A DNA stretch of 64,000 bases from Ursus arctos (lineage: Eukaryota; Chordata; Mammalia; Carnivora; Ursidae). Both the position numbers and the translations under genes were made by a program. The stretch is from assembly GCF_023065955.2 (NCBI RefSeq), contig NW_026622819.1:198501-262500 (forward strand). Direction: 5' to 3'. The notes below the pieces were generated by a model. It worked only from the letters and a program-made list of their open reading frames with translations. It was not told where the DNA came from and did not search any database. Below are positions 12,801 to 20,984 of this stretch, in pieces; positions within the stretch are counted from its first letter, which is position 1, and each line of letters begins with the position of its first letter.

Positions 12801-15800
12801 GAACACACACGCACACGTGTGTGCATACGTGTGCACTGCAGCTGTGCTCAGATCCTCACTGGCCCCTCTGTCCACTTAGAGTGGACCCAGCCCTTTCAAG
12901 GAGCAGGAAGTCCCTCTGGCCCGGTCCCCATTACCCTCCCCAGTCTCCTCTGTTCCCACCCCTCCCTCCCCACTGCCCCCACCAACTATAATCATTATCT
13001 TTGGTTTTCTTTGCTTGGTTTTACCAAGGAGTAACTCATTCTCAGACTCTCACACTGTGCTCAGTATTCAAAGACATGTCAGTATCTGTCAGTCTTTCTT
13101 GTAGCCACGTGCCCCTTGCAGGCTGGTCTTGTTGAGTGGCTCACTGTCCTTCATGCTGACAGGGGACCCCTCCCTTCTCTCCCCAGTTGGACACCCAGTT
13201 CCTGGGTCCCATGTCCTCCTTTTTCTTGTTCGCTCCTTGAGCTCCCTGAGAAAGGCCACTGTGAGGCCAAACCAGATGCATGTACCAGAACGGGAGCCCC
13301 AGCTCCTCTGGCCGCCCAGCAGCACTTGAGGGGGGGGAGGGTGTTGAGCCAGGCTCTGACATGCTCCTGGTCTGCATGGGTGGTGTCGGGTGCAGAGTGT
13401 CAAGAGTGGCATTAAAGCCAAGCAGTTGCTTGGAGAGTTGTCCTGCGTTATTCTGTTTTAGAAGTCAGAATGCAAGAAATGGTGTCAATGGGGATAGGCG
13501 ACAAACCGTTCACGGACATCCAGCCCAGCAACGCAGCCATAAGTGACCGGGCTGTCAAGAAGGGAGCAGGTAACACGGTTTCAGCCCTCCCCCTCACTCT
13601 GTCCCACTGACTCAGACGCAGCCCCTGGTGTTCACCGCGGCCCCCAAAAGCCGGCACAGCAGGCTGGATGGGTGGTGGCCACGTCGTGCCTGACCCGACT
13701 GCAGAGGGAGGGACCTGGTCAGTTTCCCAGATGGCTACTTCATTTTCAGGTCTGGGCTGCACTTGGGGAGCAAAAGCCAGACCGAAGTGCTTTCTGTCCC
13801 CTTCCAGAGTCGTGGACCCGAGCACCCGTGGTTGTGCCCCCCAGTGACCACGCCGCCCCCTTTAAGAGGCCACACTCCACCATCTCGGACAGCAGTACCT
13901 CTTCCTCTGGCAGCCAGTCGTCCGCCCTGGGGCCCCTGAGCCTGCAGGCATGTGCCAGCCCAGCCCTGCTGAGCTCCGCCTACTGCCCCTGGCCCTACGA
14001 CATGCGCACCTGCTTGGAGGAAGAGGATGAGCTGGAGCAGGAGACGGGGAGCCCGCCGTCCATGCGTGAGTGCGCCTAGGCTCTGGAGCCGTGCACGCTC
14101 CAGCCTCCAGCAGCTGGTTCCAGGGGTGGGGGGCAGCTCACCGGGTCATTCAACTCCCTTGCTTTTATATACTTACGAAAGTCTTCAAACACATCATCAT
14201 TATTCTTTAATTAAAAAACAACAAAAACTTTCACTTCCACCTAAAACAAGGTAACGGGGAATAGATTTAAAACAACCAAGCAAAAAAAACCAGATAAAAT
14301 GTAAACAGACAAAATATATGAAACGAGATTTTGAGACATAGGACATCTGGCACCAAAGGTAGTGACCTGAGAGACAAGACTGTGATGTGAGCCCTGTGAT
14401 TGCTCCCGTTTCTGCCTTGAAAGCCCCCGGGTGCAGAGCGGAGAGCCTGCAGACCCCCAGTGGAGGACAGATCAGGGGAGCCCCGTGCAGTGACAGATCT
14501 CCAGGGTCTGGGTCCAGGAGAGTGCTGGTCAGCACCACACCTGAGGAGGCTGTCCCGGCCGGTGGCCCTGGAGGACTTGAGAGTACCCCCAACACGCACC
14601 TCTTCCCAGTAGCAGATGGGCAGCAGCCGCATCCCCAGGGCGGTGGTAGGTCCTCAGGAGGGCTTGCTCAGGAGGGGGTGTTGCACTGAACATTCCTGCT
14701 GACCTCCCACCATGCCATGAATGCAGGGCATTTGCAGGTAACCTAACTGCATCCCAGAGCAATTACAGAAATATCCAGAAGCCGACAGGGTAGACACACA
14801 CTGCCTGGTACCAGGCATGCAAGAAAGTAGGGAACAGACCATAAGGGCAATAATCCTTCAGGCCAAACCAGCTGGAACTGATGTGTTGTTAGAATTGCCA
14901 GGCCTGGCATTCACACCATCATTCTGTGTCCCTGGTGTCCAAAATGTTGTCACAACAGGGAAGGTAGGATGGACTAAACTCCGCACAATAAAAGGCGGCA
15001 GTACTCAGGGTGAACGTGTCACTGGGTAGAGCTAATAGAAAGCATGACTTAGTGGAGACGTATCGATAGGAGCCGTCCAAAGTGACACACACAGAATCCA
15101 GGAAGAAGATCAGTGAGCTGTGGGACTACTTTGAGTGGCTTCATAAACACGTAATAGAGCCCCAAAATGGAGGGACAACAAAACTTTGAAGGAACAGTGG
15201 CTGAATATGTCCCTGATTTGGTGAAGGGTGTAAACCTACAGGCCCAAAGACCAGTGAGCCCCAGCACACATAGATGCGCGTGACAAATTGGAAACCCCGT
15301 GACGAACAGAGCGTCTGGAAAGCCGCCAGAGAGAGCCAGCGTGTTCCGTGCACACGCACAGGGAGCGAGGCAGCAGATTTCTCGTCGCAGACAACACAGG
15401 GAGGGACAGTTCAAATGCTCTGAAAGGAAAAACCACCAAACTAGAGTTCAGCGTGACAAGTATGTCTTTCAGAAATGGTGAAAGGAGGACATTTTCACGC
15501 GTACGAAAGCTGAAACAGTTCCTCACCAGCAGACCGGAAAGGTTAAAGGACGTTCTCCAGGGAGAAGGACAGAGACACTAGGTGGCAGAAAGGAAGAGTC
15601 TTCCAGCGACATCTCTGTAAGAGACAGTGGGCTGTCTGAACAAGCTCAGTAAAGGGAACACAACAGTCGTGCCCTTGAGGCCGATGGGATGTGCGTGCAC
15701 AGAACGCGTGGAGACGTGCAGTTCTGTACCGTGGCGGAGGCGTGTAATATCACAGGAGGCGTCTAATTTGTTAGATACACCCTAAACACCAAATGACCCC

Positions 15801-18753
15801 TAAAATAACAACACAAACACTTACAGCTAAACCCAACGGGATAAAATGATCCTACGAATAGCTCAACCCTAAAGTACGTAGAAAGAGAGGAGAACAGAGA
15901 ACAGAAGGACTAAGGGGAAAATAGATGACGGCTGAGCATAGCCGAGACTGCAGGGAGTAGGAATGGGGCACAAGCAGCCTTTGGCAGCGACACACGTGTG
16001 CTGCGTGGACTGTGTCCGTGCTGTAGGGCCTCGCGGCCGGGCTCGTACACCCACCCTGCCCAACCGCGCACCGAGAGCCGTGCGCTCCCTGAACACCCCG
16101 CGGAGCCGTGTTCTTGAGTGCCGGCCTGCACTCTGCTCCGCCTGGAGGGAGCGGCTGTGTTGGCTGTGGGCAGGGCCCGCCGTGGCTGCTTCTCGCAGCC
16201 TCCTGGGTGTGCGGAATCACCACAGGTGTGACGTGGAGGGTCACAGGTGTCCGGTTTCCCAGAAGAATCCAGCCCACGGTACCGCAGCCCTGGTGAGGCC
16301 CCTCCTTGGGGCCACACTGCCCGGGACCCGTGTCCTTCCAAGCCCCCAGTGTGCCTTTGCCGCCGTGACAACACCTCAGAGGGCACCACCGGCCACAGAC
16401 GCGTGTCTGCCCAGCTGGAGGCGTTACGCCTGAAACCTGCTGGGGTGCCCAGGTGCGCCCAGGGCTGCACACCTGCTCGGGACAGCAGCCACCTCGGTCC
16501 CTGACCGCCCACAGGGAGCACGGCTGGGGGCGCCCCCGCATGGCCAGCCCAGAGCCACTGCACCTTCCTGGCCGCGTTCTCCCTAGCTCCCACGTGGGCT
16601 GGCGCATCCCCAGTGTGGAGGGGGGCTTTCTCTTCTCCCACGGAGCCCAGATGTATGACGAGGCGCCAGGGCCTGTGCAGGAGGGTTCTGTCAGCCACCC
16701 TCAGCTCCGTGCAGAAACAGTGCTGTGATCCCGGCACAGAAGCTTGTGGCGAAGCCCCCGCCAGCCGACGGGAGTTGTGCCTACACGGCAGAGCCCGTTC
16801 ACAGCTTCGTCTGTGGTGACACCGAGCAGGCCTCTGACAGCCCTCTGGGGCGGAGACCTCGTCCTGACCCGCTCCAGCTCTTTATTTAAGCCACGCGGCC
16901 TTTCTTTGGCCTCATTTCTGTGTTTCCCCTTTGAGTTGCCTGGAGAGCCCGAGGGTTCCTGCTGGAGGAGAGGCCATCCGAGCACCTCCCTCCCAGTCTG
17001 CTGATTTCAGAAAAGCTGGGTCGGGAGCCACTCACTCATGAAGGTGTCTGGCCTCCAGCGGCGCTGTCCCGTCTGCTCCCACGCAGCCTCACAGCCGTCT
17101 GCACACAGAAGACACACCTCATCTCTGTTTACACGCTTCAGGGGGCCTTGAGTGCTGAGCGCAGAGGTGGGAGGGGCAACCAGCACTGACCCAGCCCCTC
17201 TTTGCAGTGACCGAGGGCACGTCGTCGGGGGACAGTGGCCTCGGGCTCCCAGGGCTGTTCTCTGAGGAGGGCCACCAGAGCGCCTCCCCTGCTGTCCCCA
17301 GGAGGGGCTCACAGCCACAGATGCATAGCCAGTACACCACGACGGTGAGTCCCCTCTCCTGAGACCCCCCGCCCCCCAGAGGCTCAGGACCCGCCCAGGG
17401 ATCCTGGCGCGTCTTTCTGCCTGTGGACTGGCCGTTCCCTGCCCACAGCCAGCAGGGGAGAGCCCAGACACAGCCCTGCATGGACACACAGACACATCCC
17501 CCCAGAGGGAGGGATGGGGTGACCAGGGAAAGGGGCCACTCAGAGAGGAAGCCACCAGTCTCTTTCACAGAGATCTCAGCTGACCTTCACCCAGCCTCAG
17601 GTCACACACATACCCACTTTGGCAGGCACGGTCCTGGTTCTGGGGAGGCACCCCCATTCCTCCCAGTTCTGGGGAAACAGCAGTCCAGCTTGTGGGCAGC
17701 ATCAGAGGGAAGGACCGAGTCTGAGGGTATGCTGAGCGTAGAGCGTGGGGGACGGGTCTTTAGTCCACACGCCCCACGTCACTGACGATGACCAGTGACA
17801 TGGGCTGTAGTCAGCGATTTCCTCTCCTGCCAGAACAAAGGCTTCTGGACAGTGGTTTGACTGGCAGGCTGTCCCAGCTCCCCTGAAGTAATGGGAGGAT
17901 TCTCTCGTCCACTGCCACCCGAAGGCGCTGCGCGTGCCAGCAGCAGCCAGACTGCCTGGCCATGTCACCACCTTGTCCCACATGCTCCCAAGCACACTCG
18001 GCTGGACATGAACAGCCCCCCAGGAGGGGCACCCTGGCCAGCAAGGCTGTTCCCCTGCTCCCCCTGCCCCCGGACCAACCTCCCCAGGACCTTGCTGCCT
18101 AAACCCCCTGGAAACTGCACACCCAAGAGAGTGGCATGGAGTTATTTCTGAGAGCTCAGGTATTCCTGCAACAGGAGGGGGCCCTTGGCCCCTGGTGCGG
18201 TCACTCCCCCGAGGCCTAGCCATGGGAGCCAGTGGAGACCACCTCCACCCGCCCCAGCCTCCAGGGCATCCCCTGTCAGGAGTGGCTCCTGGGGGATCCA
18301 GCACTGTGTCCTGAGAACAGGGGCCTCCCTGACACCCACTCATAGCCCATGCCCTGGAGCCCGGCCAGAAGGTGCTCTCCACACAAGCACTCGTGTTCTC
18401 AGATCAGAATGGCAAACACAGAACTGACACATTTCGTGGCCAGAACCGTTTTTACCCCCGATACATTGTGCTGCCAAGGTGGCCACCCGGCAGGCTCCAT
18501 CTCGGCCTAGGCCCAGGGGCCAAACCCGCCATGAGGGCAGCCAGCCTTGCAGAGAACACTCTTGTCTCTGTTGCCCTGACCTTGTCCGTGCTGGCCCCAA
18601 GTGCTTCTTCGAAAGCTTGTGTGTCCATGAGTCTGAGAGCACCCTGTAGGGTGCGAGGCCTCCCCAGTACCTCCCAGATGAGGGCTCTGTGCCGTGCATG
18701 CCCTGGGCACCAAGTGGCTGTGAGTAACGACCTCCTTCCTTTCACAGCTGTGA
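674..18753 (+). CDS. PLEKHG4B: PLEKHG4B, Rho guanine-nucleotide exchange factor (3' part; span includes introns)
   Basis: PLEKHG4B belongs to the puratrophin/Dbl-like RhoGEFs. Its DH domain catalyses GDP/GTP exchange on Rho-family GTPases and its PH domain regulates or positions it at membranes. Twelve exons are visible: 674-816, 1309-1447, 4339-5108, 7566-7818, 8917-9006, 9082-9312, 11043-11213, 11811-11991, 13462-13569, 13808-14065, 17208-17344 and 18748-18753 plus UTR. Their phases chain without a stop. The order is the end of a spectrin-like helical region, a long Pro/Ser-rich disordered linker, the DH domain ([34 protein letters not shown]), the PH domain ([17 protein letters not shown] to the [10 protein letters not shown] helix), and a Ser-rich tail. 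The 5' half of the gene is outside the window. Adjacent LRRC14B, CCDC127 and SDHA confirm the syntenic position. The last two exons, and whether a small exon hides between 1448 and 4338, are uncertain. Confidence 0.9.
1309..1447 (+). CDS. PLEKHG4B: PLEKHG4B exon: spectrin-like region, part 2
   Basis: Acceptor TTCCAG and donor GTAAGT. It encodes [19 protein letters not shown] and on to a second helix, [16 protein letters not shown], typical of the helical repeat upstream of the DH domain in this family. It ends in phase 0. Confidence 0.87.
1448..4338. other. PLEKHG4B intron, 2.9 kb
   Basis: A moderately GC-rich intron. Open frames on both strands here (for example 3181-3858 minus and 3252-3554 plus) lack family similarity and paired splice sites. 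The flanking exons join in phase 0, so no exon is required here, but a small missed exon of the helical region cannot be excluded. Confidence 0.6.
4339..5108 (+). CDS. PLEKHG4B: PLEKHG4B large linker exon
   Basis: A 770-bp exon (acceptor CACGCAG, donor GTGAGG) that encodes about 257 residues. The first ~80 residues look helical ([16 protein letters not shown] onward). The remainder is Pro/Ser/Gly-rich and probably disordered. Near the end are basic-Ser motifs ([15 protein letters not shown] and [17 protein letters not shown]) that resemble kinase or 14-3-3 sites. The exon ends in phase 2 (AG), completed by C from the next exon to give Ser. Confidence 0.88.
5109..7565. other. PLEKHG4B intron, 2.46 kb
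   Basis: Non-coding, with a short poly-A tract near 5449-5458. Open frames at 5697-6194 (plus) and 5770-6135 (minus) overlap in several frames of GC-rich sequence and have no recognisable product. I see no recognisable transposable element. Confidence 0.55.
7566..7818 (+). CDS. PLEKHG4B: PLEKHG4B exon: DH domain start (CR1)
   Basis: This exon encodes [20 protein letters not shown], the signature first helix of DH domains, and continues through [17 protein letters not shown] to GRGFLRH. The acceptor is a tandem CAGCAG, so the exon can begin at 7566 or 7569, with or without one extra Ser. The donor is GTGAGT after CAC, phase 0. Confidence 0.93.
8917..9006 (+). CDS. PLEKHG4B: PLEKHG4B exon: DH domain middle
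   Basis: A 90-bp exon encoding [20 protein letters not shown] to NAFFK. The acceptor is TTGCAG. The donor AAG/GTCATC is weak, and the intron that follows is only 75 bp and stop-free in frame. Confidence 0.92.
9082..9312 (+). CDS. PLEKHG4B: PLEKHG4B exon: DH domain core (CR3)
   Basis: A 231-bp exon, phase 0 at both ends. It encodes [20 protein letters not shown] and then [13 protein letters not shown], the conserved helix that contacts the GTPase. It continues through [19 protein letters not shown] to the end of the DH domain. The donor is GTAAGT. Confidence 0.94.
9313..11042. other. PLEKHG4B intron, 1.73 kb
   Basis: A GC-rich intron between the DH and PH coding exons. A 276-codon open frame on the minus strand (9584-10414) has no recognisable domain and is best read as a chance frame. 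No repeats recognised. Confidence 0.55.
11043..11213 (+). CDS. PLEKHG4B: PLEKHG4B exon: PH domain first half
   Basis: A 171-bp, phase-0 exon encoding [20 protein letters not shown] and then [17 protein letters not shown], the beta-strand pattern of the PH domains paired with DH domains. Acceptor TCTGCAG, donor GTAACA. Confidence 0.94.
11214..11810. other. PLEKHG4B intron, 0.6 kb
   Basis: A short GC-rich intron in which I see no repeat or regulatory element. Its acceptor region reads TATGGTGCAG. Confidence 0.6.
11811..11991 (+). CDS. PLEKHG4B: PLEKHG4B exon: PH domain second half
   Basis: It encodes [20 protein letters not shown], a basic loop (RRRRKSQD), the strand TYILQASS and the C-terminal PH helix [18 protein letters not shown] with its invariant Trp. 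It ends in phase 1 (G) at GTGGGC. Confidence 0.94.
11992..13461. other. PLEKHG4B intron, 1.47 kb, with G-rich minisatellite
   Basis: The intron holds a G-rich minisatellite-like segment just after the donor (about 12026-12170) and a C10 run near 12501. The remainder is unremarkable GC-rich sequence. Confidence 0.6.
12040..12170 (+). repeat. G-rich degenerate minisatellite, 39-bp period
   Basis: Two copies of GGGTTAGGGGCTGGGTTCAG start at 12052 and 12091, 39 bp apart, and decayed copies follow. The + strand carries many G3-G5 runs. Confidence 0.75.
13462..13569 (+). CDS. PLEKHG4B: PLEKHG4B exon: post-PH linker
   Basis: A 108-bp exon after acceptor TTTTAG. It completes Glu (G+AA) and encodes [19 protein letters not shown] to SDRAVKKGA. 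It ends in phase 1 at GTAACA. Confidence 0.85.
13808..14065 (+). CDS. PLEKHG4B: PLEKHG4B exon: Ser-rich C-terminal region
   Basis: Acceptor CTTCCAG. It encodes [20 protein letters not shown], then a Ser-rich stretch ([19 protein letters not shown]) and an acidic stretch ([11 protein letters not shown]). The donor is a strong GTGAGT after phase 1. Read-through past the donor meets TAG within a few codons, giving a possible alternative C-terminus ending in ECA. Confidence 0.87.
14066..17207. other. PLEKHG4B intron, 3.1 kb, with decayed LINE-like segment
   Basis: The first part is A-rich (14200-14330). The middle (about 14800-15840) looks like decayed L1/HAL1-type sequence. The 15.9-17 kb part is GC-rich with long overlapping open frames on both strands that show no protein family. 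Confidence 0.55.
14800..15840 (+). mobile_element. Decayed LINE (HAL1/L1-like) fragment
   Basis: Around 15505-15575, a segment like CTCACCAGCAGACC, followed by a GTTAAAGGACGTTCTCCAGG block, resembles the widely seen HAL1/L1 ORF1-type sequence. The flanking A-rich, CpG-depleted text fits an old + orientation insertion. The boundaries are approximate. Confidence 0.4.
17208..17344 (+). CDS. PLEKHG4B: PLEKHG4B exon: penultimate, Gly/Ser-rich
   Basis: Acceptor CTTTGCAG. It completes Leu (C+TG) and encodes [20 protein letters not shown] onward, ending at MHSQYTTT with a strong GTGAGT donor in phase 0. I assign it from splice signals, matching phase and protein-like composition rather than firm family recall. 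Confidence 0.7.
17345..18747. other. PLEKHG4B last intron, 1.4 kb
   Basis: A GC-rich intron. It ends in a strong polypyrimidine tract and acceptor (CTCCTTCCTTTCACAG). I recognise no repeat; open frames such as 17702-18382 (minus) have no family similarity. Confidence 0.55.
18748..18753 (+). CDS. PLEKHG4B: PLEKHG4B predicted terminal codons (Leu-stop)
   Basis: With phase 0 from the previous exon, the strong acceptor at 18731-18747 leads straight into CTG TGA. The protein would then end ...QYTTTL, and the rest of the exon would be 3'UTR. A 33-codon open frame in the next phase (ending PEVWE at 18848) would need a different upstream donor. No canonical AATAAA follows until 20015. Confidence 0.5.
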   Translation: M

Positions 18754-19932
18754 CGTGTTCGGAAGAGGCTCAGCCCCTCCAGGGAGAATCCCCGTCAGAG
18801 GGAGGAGAGGACCCTCCAGCCAGACCTGTGCCTGAGGTCTGGGAATGAAGCACTCATGCTGGGGGCTCCTGACGCACCCCCACTCCTGCCACTGGCCATG
18901 CAGTCAGCATGCCACAGGCCCCGCCTGCCTGGATATTGCCTGGCCTTCCTCCATCCCACCGGCACAGTTCCTCCACCCCAGTTCAGGGGCTCAGAGGGCC
19001 AAGTGGTCCAGACCTCCATGTCCACACTGCTCTGAACTCCTCCAATGCTCTGAAGGCTGCAGTGAGGTTGGGGTGGGAGCTCGCAGAACCCCAGTTCCCA
19101 TGGGGAGGTCCAGGCAGACTTGGGGTGTCTCAGAGTAGGCTGAGCCCTCTGGGACCATGTTACACTGGCCCTCCAGGCAGCGCAGACCCATGGGCCATGG
19201 TCCCCTACACTGAAGTGTAGCCCAGGTGCAGGGGGTGCCTCTGAGTGTATTTGGAATCTCGGTTTTCTTTGTTTTTAACGAGACGTGTAGATAGTGGGGC
19301 CACCGGTCACCACCTGTGGGCCTGGGACCCAGGTTGGGGTGAGCGCACAGCAGCTGAGCCTGAGGTCTGGGGTGTGGACTGTGCCCCGAGAGGACCACCC
19401 CTCACCAAATGGGGAATAATATTAAGCAGGGAAAGCCTGGGTAGACGCCAGACCTTGAACGAGCTTCCTGCTGTGGGGTGTCTTCCCCACGAGACCCCTG
19501 TCCTCCGGGTGGCAGCCTGGTGCACAGGCTGGGTCACACCACAGTGAGTTGGCGATTTCCAGCTGCTGTGTTTCTTTGTTACTTTGTTTCAATGCTGACT
19601 TGTTCCAAACTTCAGGAACGTAAATAGATATGACGTGTTTTTCTAAGACATGGTCATGGTTCTCTTACTTGGTTCAGTTGTATCCAGGGACATCACCTGC
19701 AGGCCTCACCCAGGGAGCCTGGCTCCCGTGACTTTGAGAGGCCGTGCGGGGCCTTCATCTGGGGTCTCCCTGGTCCACGCCACGGCCGTGTAGCCCACCC
19801 CTACTGTGGGCAGGAGCGGCACTTTTCAGGGGCCTAGTTCCCCTGAGCCAAGCACTCAGACAGCTCTGCTTTCACCAGCGGAGCCCCACAAGGACAGGTT
19901 GGCCACTGTCAGAGCCAAACAAGCACCCACGA

Positions 19933-19942
19933 CCAAAATAGC
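19933..19942 (+). promoter_or_regulatory. CArG-like (SRF) site upstream of LRRC14B
   Basis: CCAAAATAGC differs by one base from the CC(A/T)6GG consensus and lies about 150 bp before the LRRC14B start codon. Taken alone it is weak. Confidence 0.35.
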
Positions 19943-20000
19943 CGTCAGATGACCAGAGGGCCTGCTCACTACCTTCTGCCCAAAGGCGAACTGCTCACAG

Positions 20001-20019
20001 CAGCTGCAGCTAAAAATAA
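20001..20019 (+). promoter_or_regulatory. E-box plus MEF2 site upstream of LRRC14B
   Basis: CAGCTG (20001-20006) is an E-box of the myogenic type. CTAAAAATAA (20010-20019) matches the MEF2 consensus YTAWWWWTAR exactly. They lie 75-95 bp before the LRRC14B ATG. The family is known for heart and skeletal muscle expression, so a myogenic promoter is a reasonable inference. The A/T core could also serve as a TATA-like element. Confidence 0.6.
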
Positions 20020-20094
20020 ACAAGGGCATACATCTTTGGGAGACTCTCAAGGGGAGAGCTCGGTCTTGCTTTTGGGCCACCACGGGCAGGCACA

Positions 20095-20984
20095 ATGAGA
20101 TCGCTACGCTCCATTTCGGCTGAGACCCTGGTGTCTCACCCCCAGGTGGCCCAACAGAGCCTCGACGGTGTGGCCCACAACTTGTACCCACTCCTGTTCA
20201 AAGCCAGCTACTTGCTGGAGCAGGCAGAGGTGATCCGTGTCCTGTTGGAGCGCTGGCCACTGGAGGAGTTCCGGCTGAGTGCGCTGCTCGGACCGTGCTC
20301 AGAACACCCAGAGGACCTGCGGGACCGCACCTGCAGGGCCTGCCTGGAGGCCTGTGTGCAGGGCCTTGCAGACCACGTGCTCCGGGCCGGGGGCCCACAG
20401 CGGCTGCGTGTGGCTGACCTCACAGGCGTCCGAGACGTGCAGGTGCAGCAGTGCCCCTGTGGGAGGGCGCTGGGCAGGTGGGGCCGCACCGAGCTGCTGG
20501 CCAGGACGTGCTGCCAGCTGCAGGCAGAGTCCCTAGTGGCCCAGCGCCCCATCCGGGTCCTCGCCGATCTCTTTGTCACAGAAGGAAACTTCGAAGTGGT
20601 GGTGCAGGCCCTGGGGCCGGCAGGCCCTGCCCCTCTGCGTGTGCACTGCCTGTCCTTCCGGGCAGACAGTCTGAGCCCCAGCCAGCTCTTGCAGGTGCTG
20701 TGTCTGGCCGGGCCAGGAGAGCTCCGCAGGCTGGAGGTGGTGCACAACGTGCGGCTGCATGCTGGCCACGTGCAGCAGCTGCTGGCCCAGGTGGGCTTCC
20801 CCCAGCTGGCCTCGCTCACCCTGCCTGCCAGGGCCTTCGATGCGCCCCCCACCAGCACCCCAGCCTCTCATGGTGAGGACCCCCTCCTCACCTCCATCGC
20901 CTGGGAGCTCAGCCAGATGAGCCAGCTCACGGAGCTGAGCGTGGCCTTCTCCACGCTGACAGGGAAGATTCCGGAACTGCTCGG
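20095..20984 (+). CDS. LRRC14B: LRRC14B exon 1 (coding)
   Basis: An 890-bp coding part from ATG to donor GTGAGT, ending in phase 2 (GG). It encodes residues 1-296 plus the start of Gly297, covering the N-terminal domain and the first repeats, down to LTELSVAFSTLTGKIPELL. Confidence 0.95.

Larger units (their letters stand above)
18754..20094. other. PLEKHG4B 3' flank and LRRC14B upstream region
   Basis: GC-rich sequence without a recognisable gene or transposon. Apart from the hexamer inside the MEF2-like site at 20015 there is no canonical AATAAA poly(A) signal; AATAAT at about 19415 is a weak alternative. The last 160 bp carry the muscle-type motifs listed separately. Confidence 0.6.

Noticed and set aside
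15852..16737. Two overlapping minus-strand frames of 251 and 275 codons
   Set aside because: Open in several frames of the same GC-rich stretch with low-complexity translations. No splice structure or recognisable protein.
17702..18382. 226-codon minus-strand frame
   Set aside because: GC-rich intron. The translation is Gly/Pro/Trp-rich with no family resemblance.
18748..18848. 33-codon frame ending PEVWE as the PLEKHG4B terminus
   Set aside because: It would require a phase-1 donor upstream, whereas the preceding exon ends in phase 0. Kept only as an alternative.
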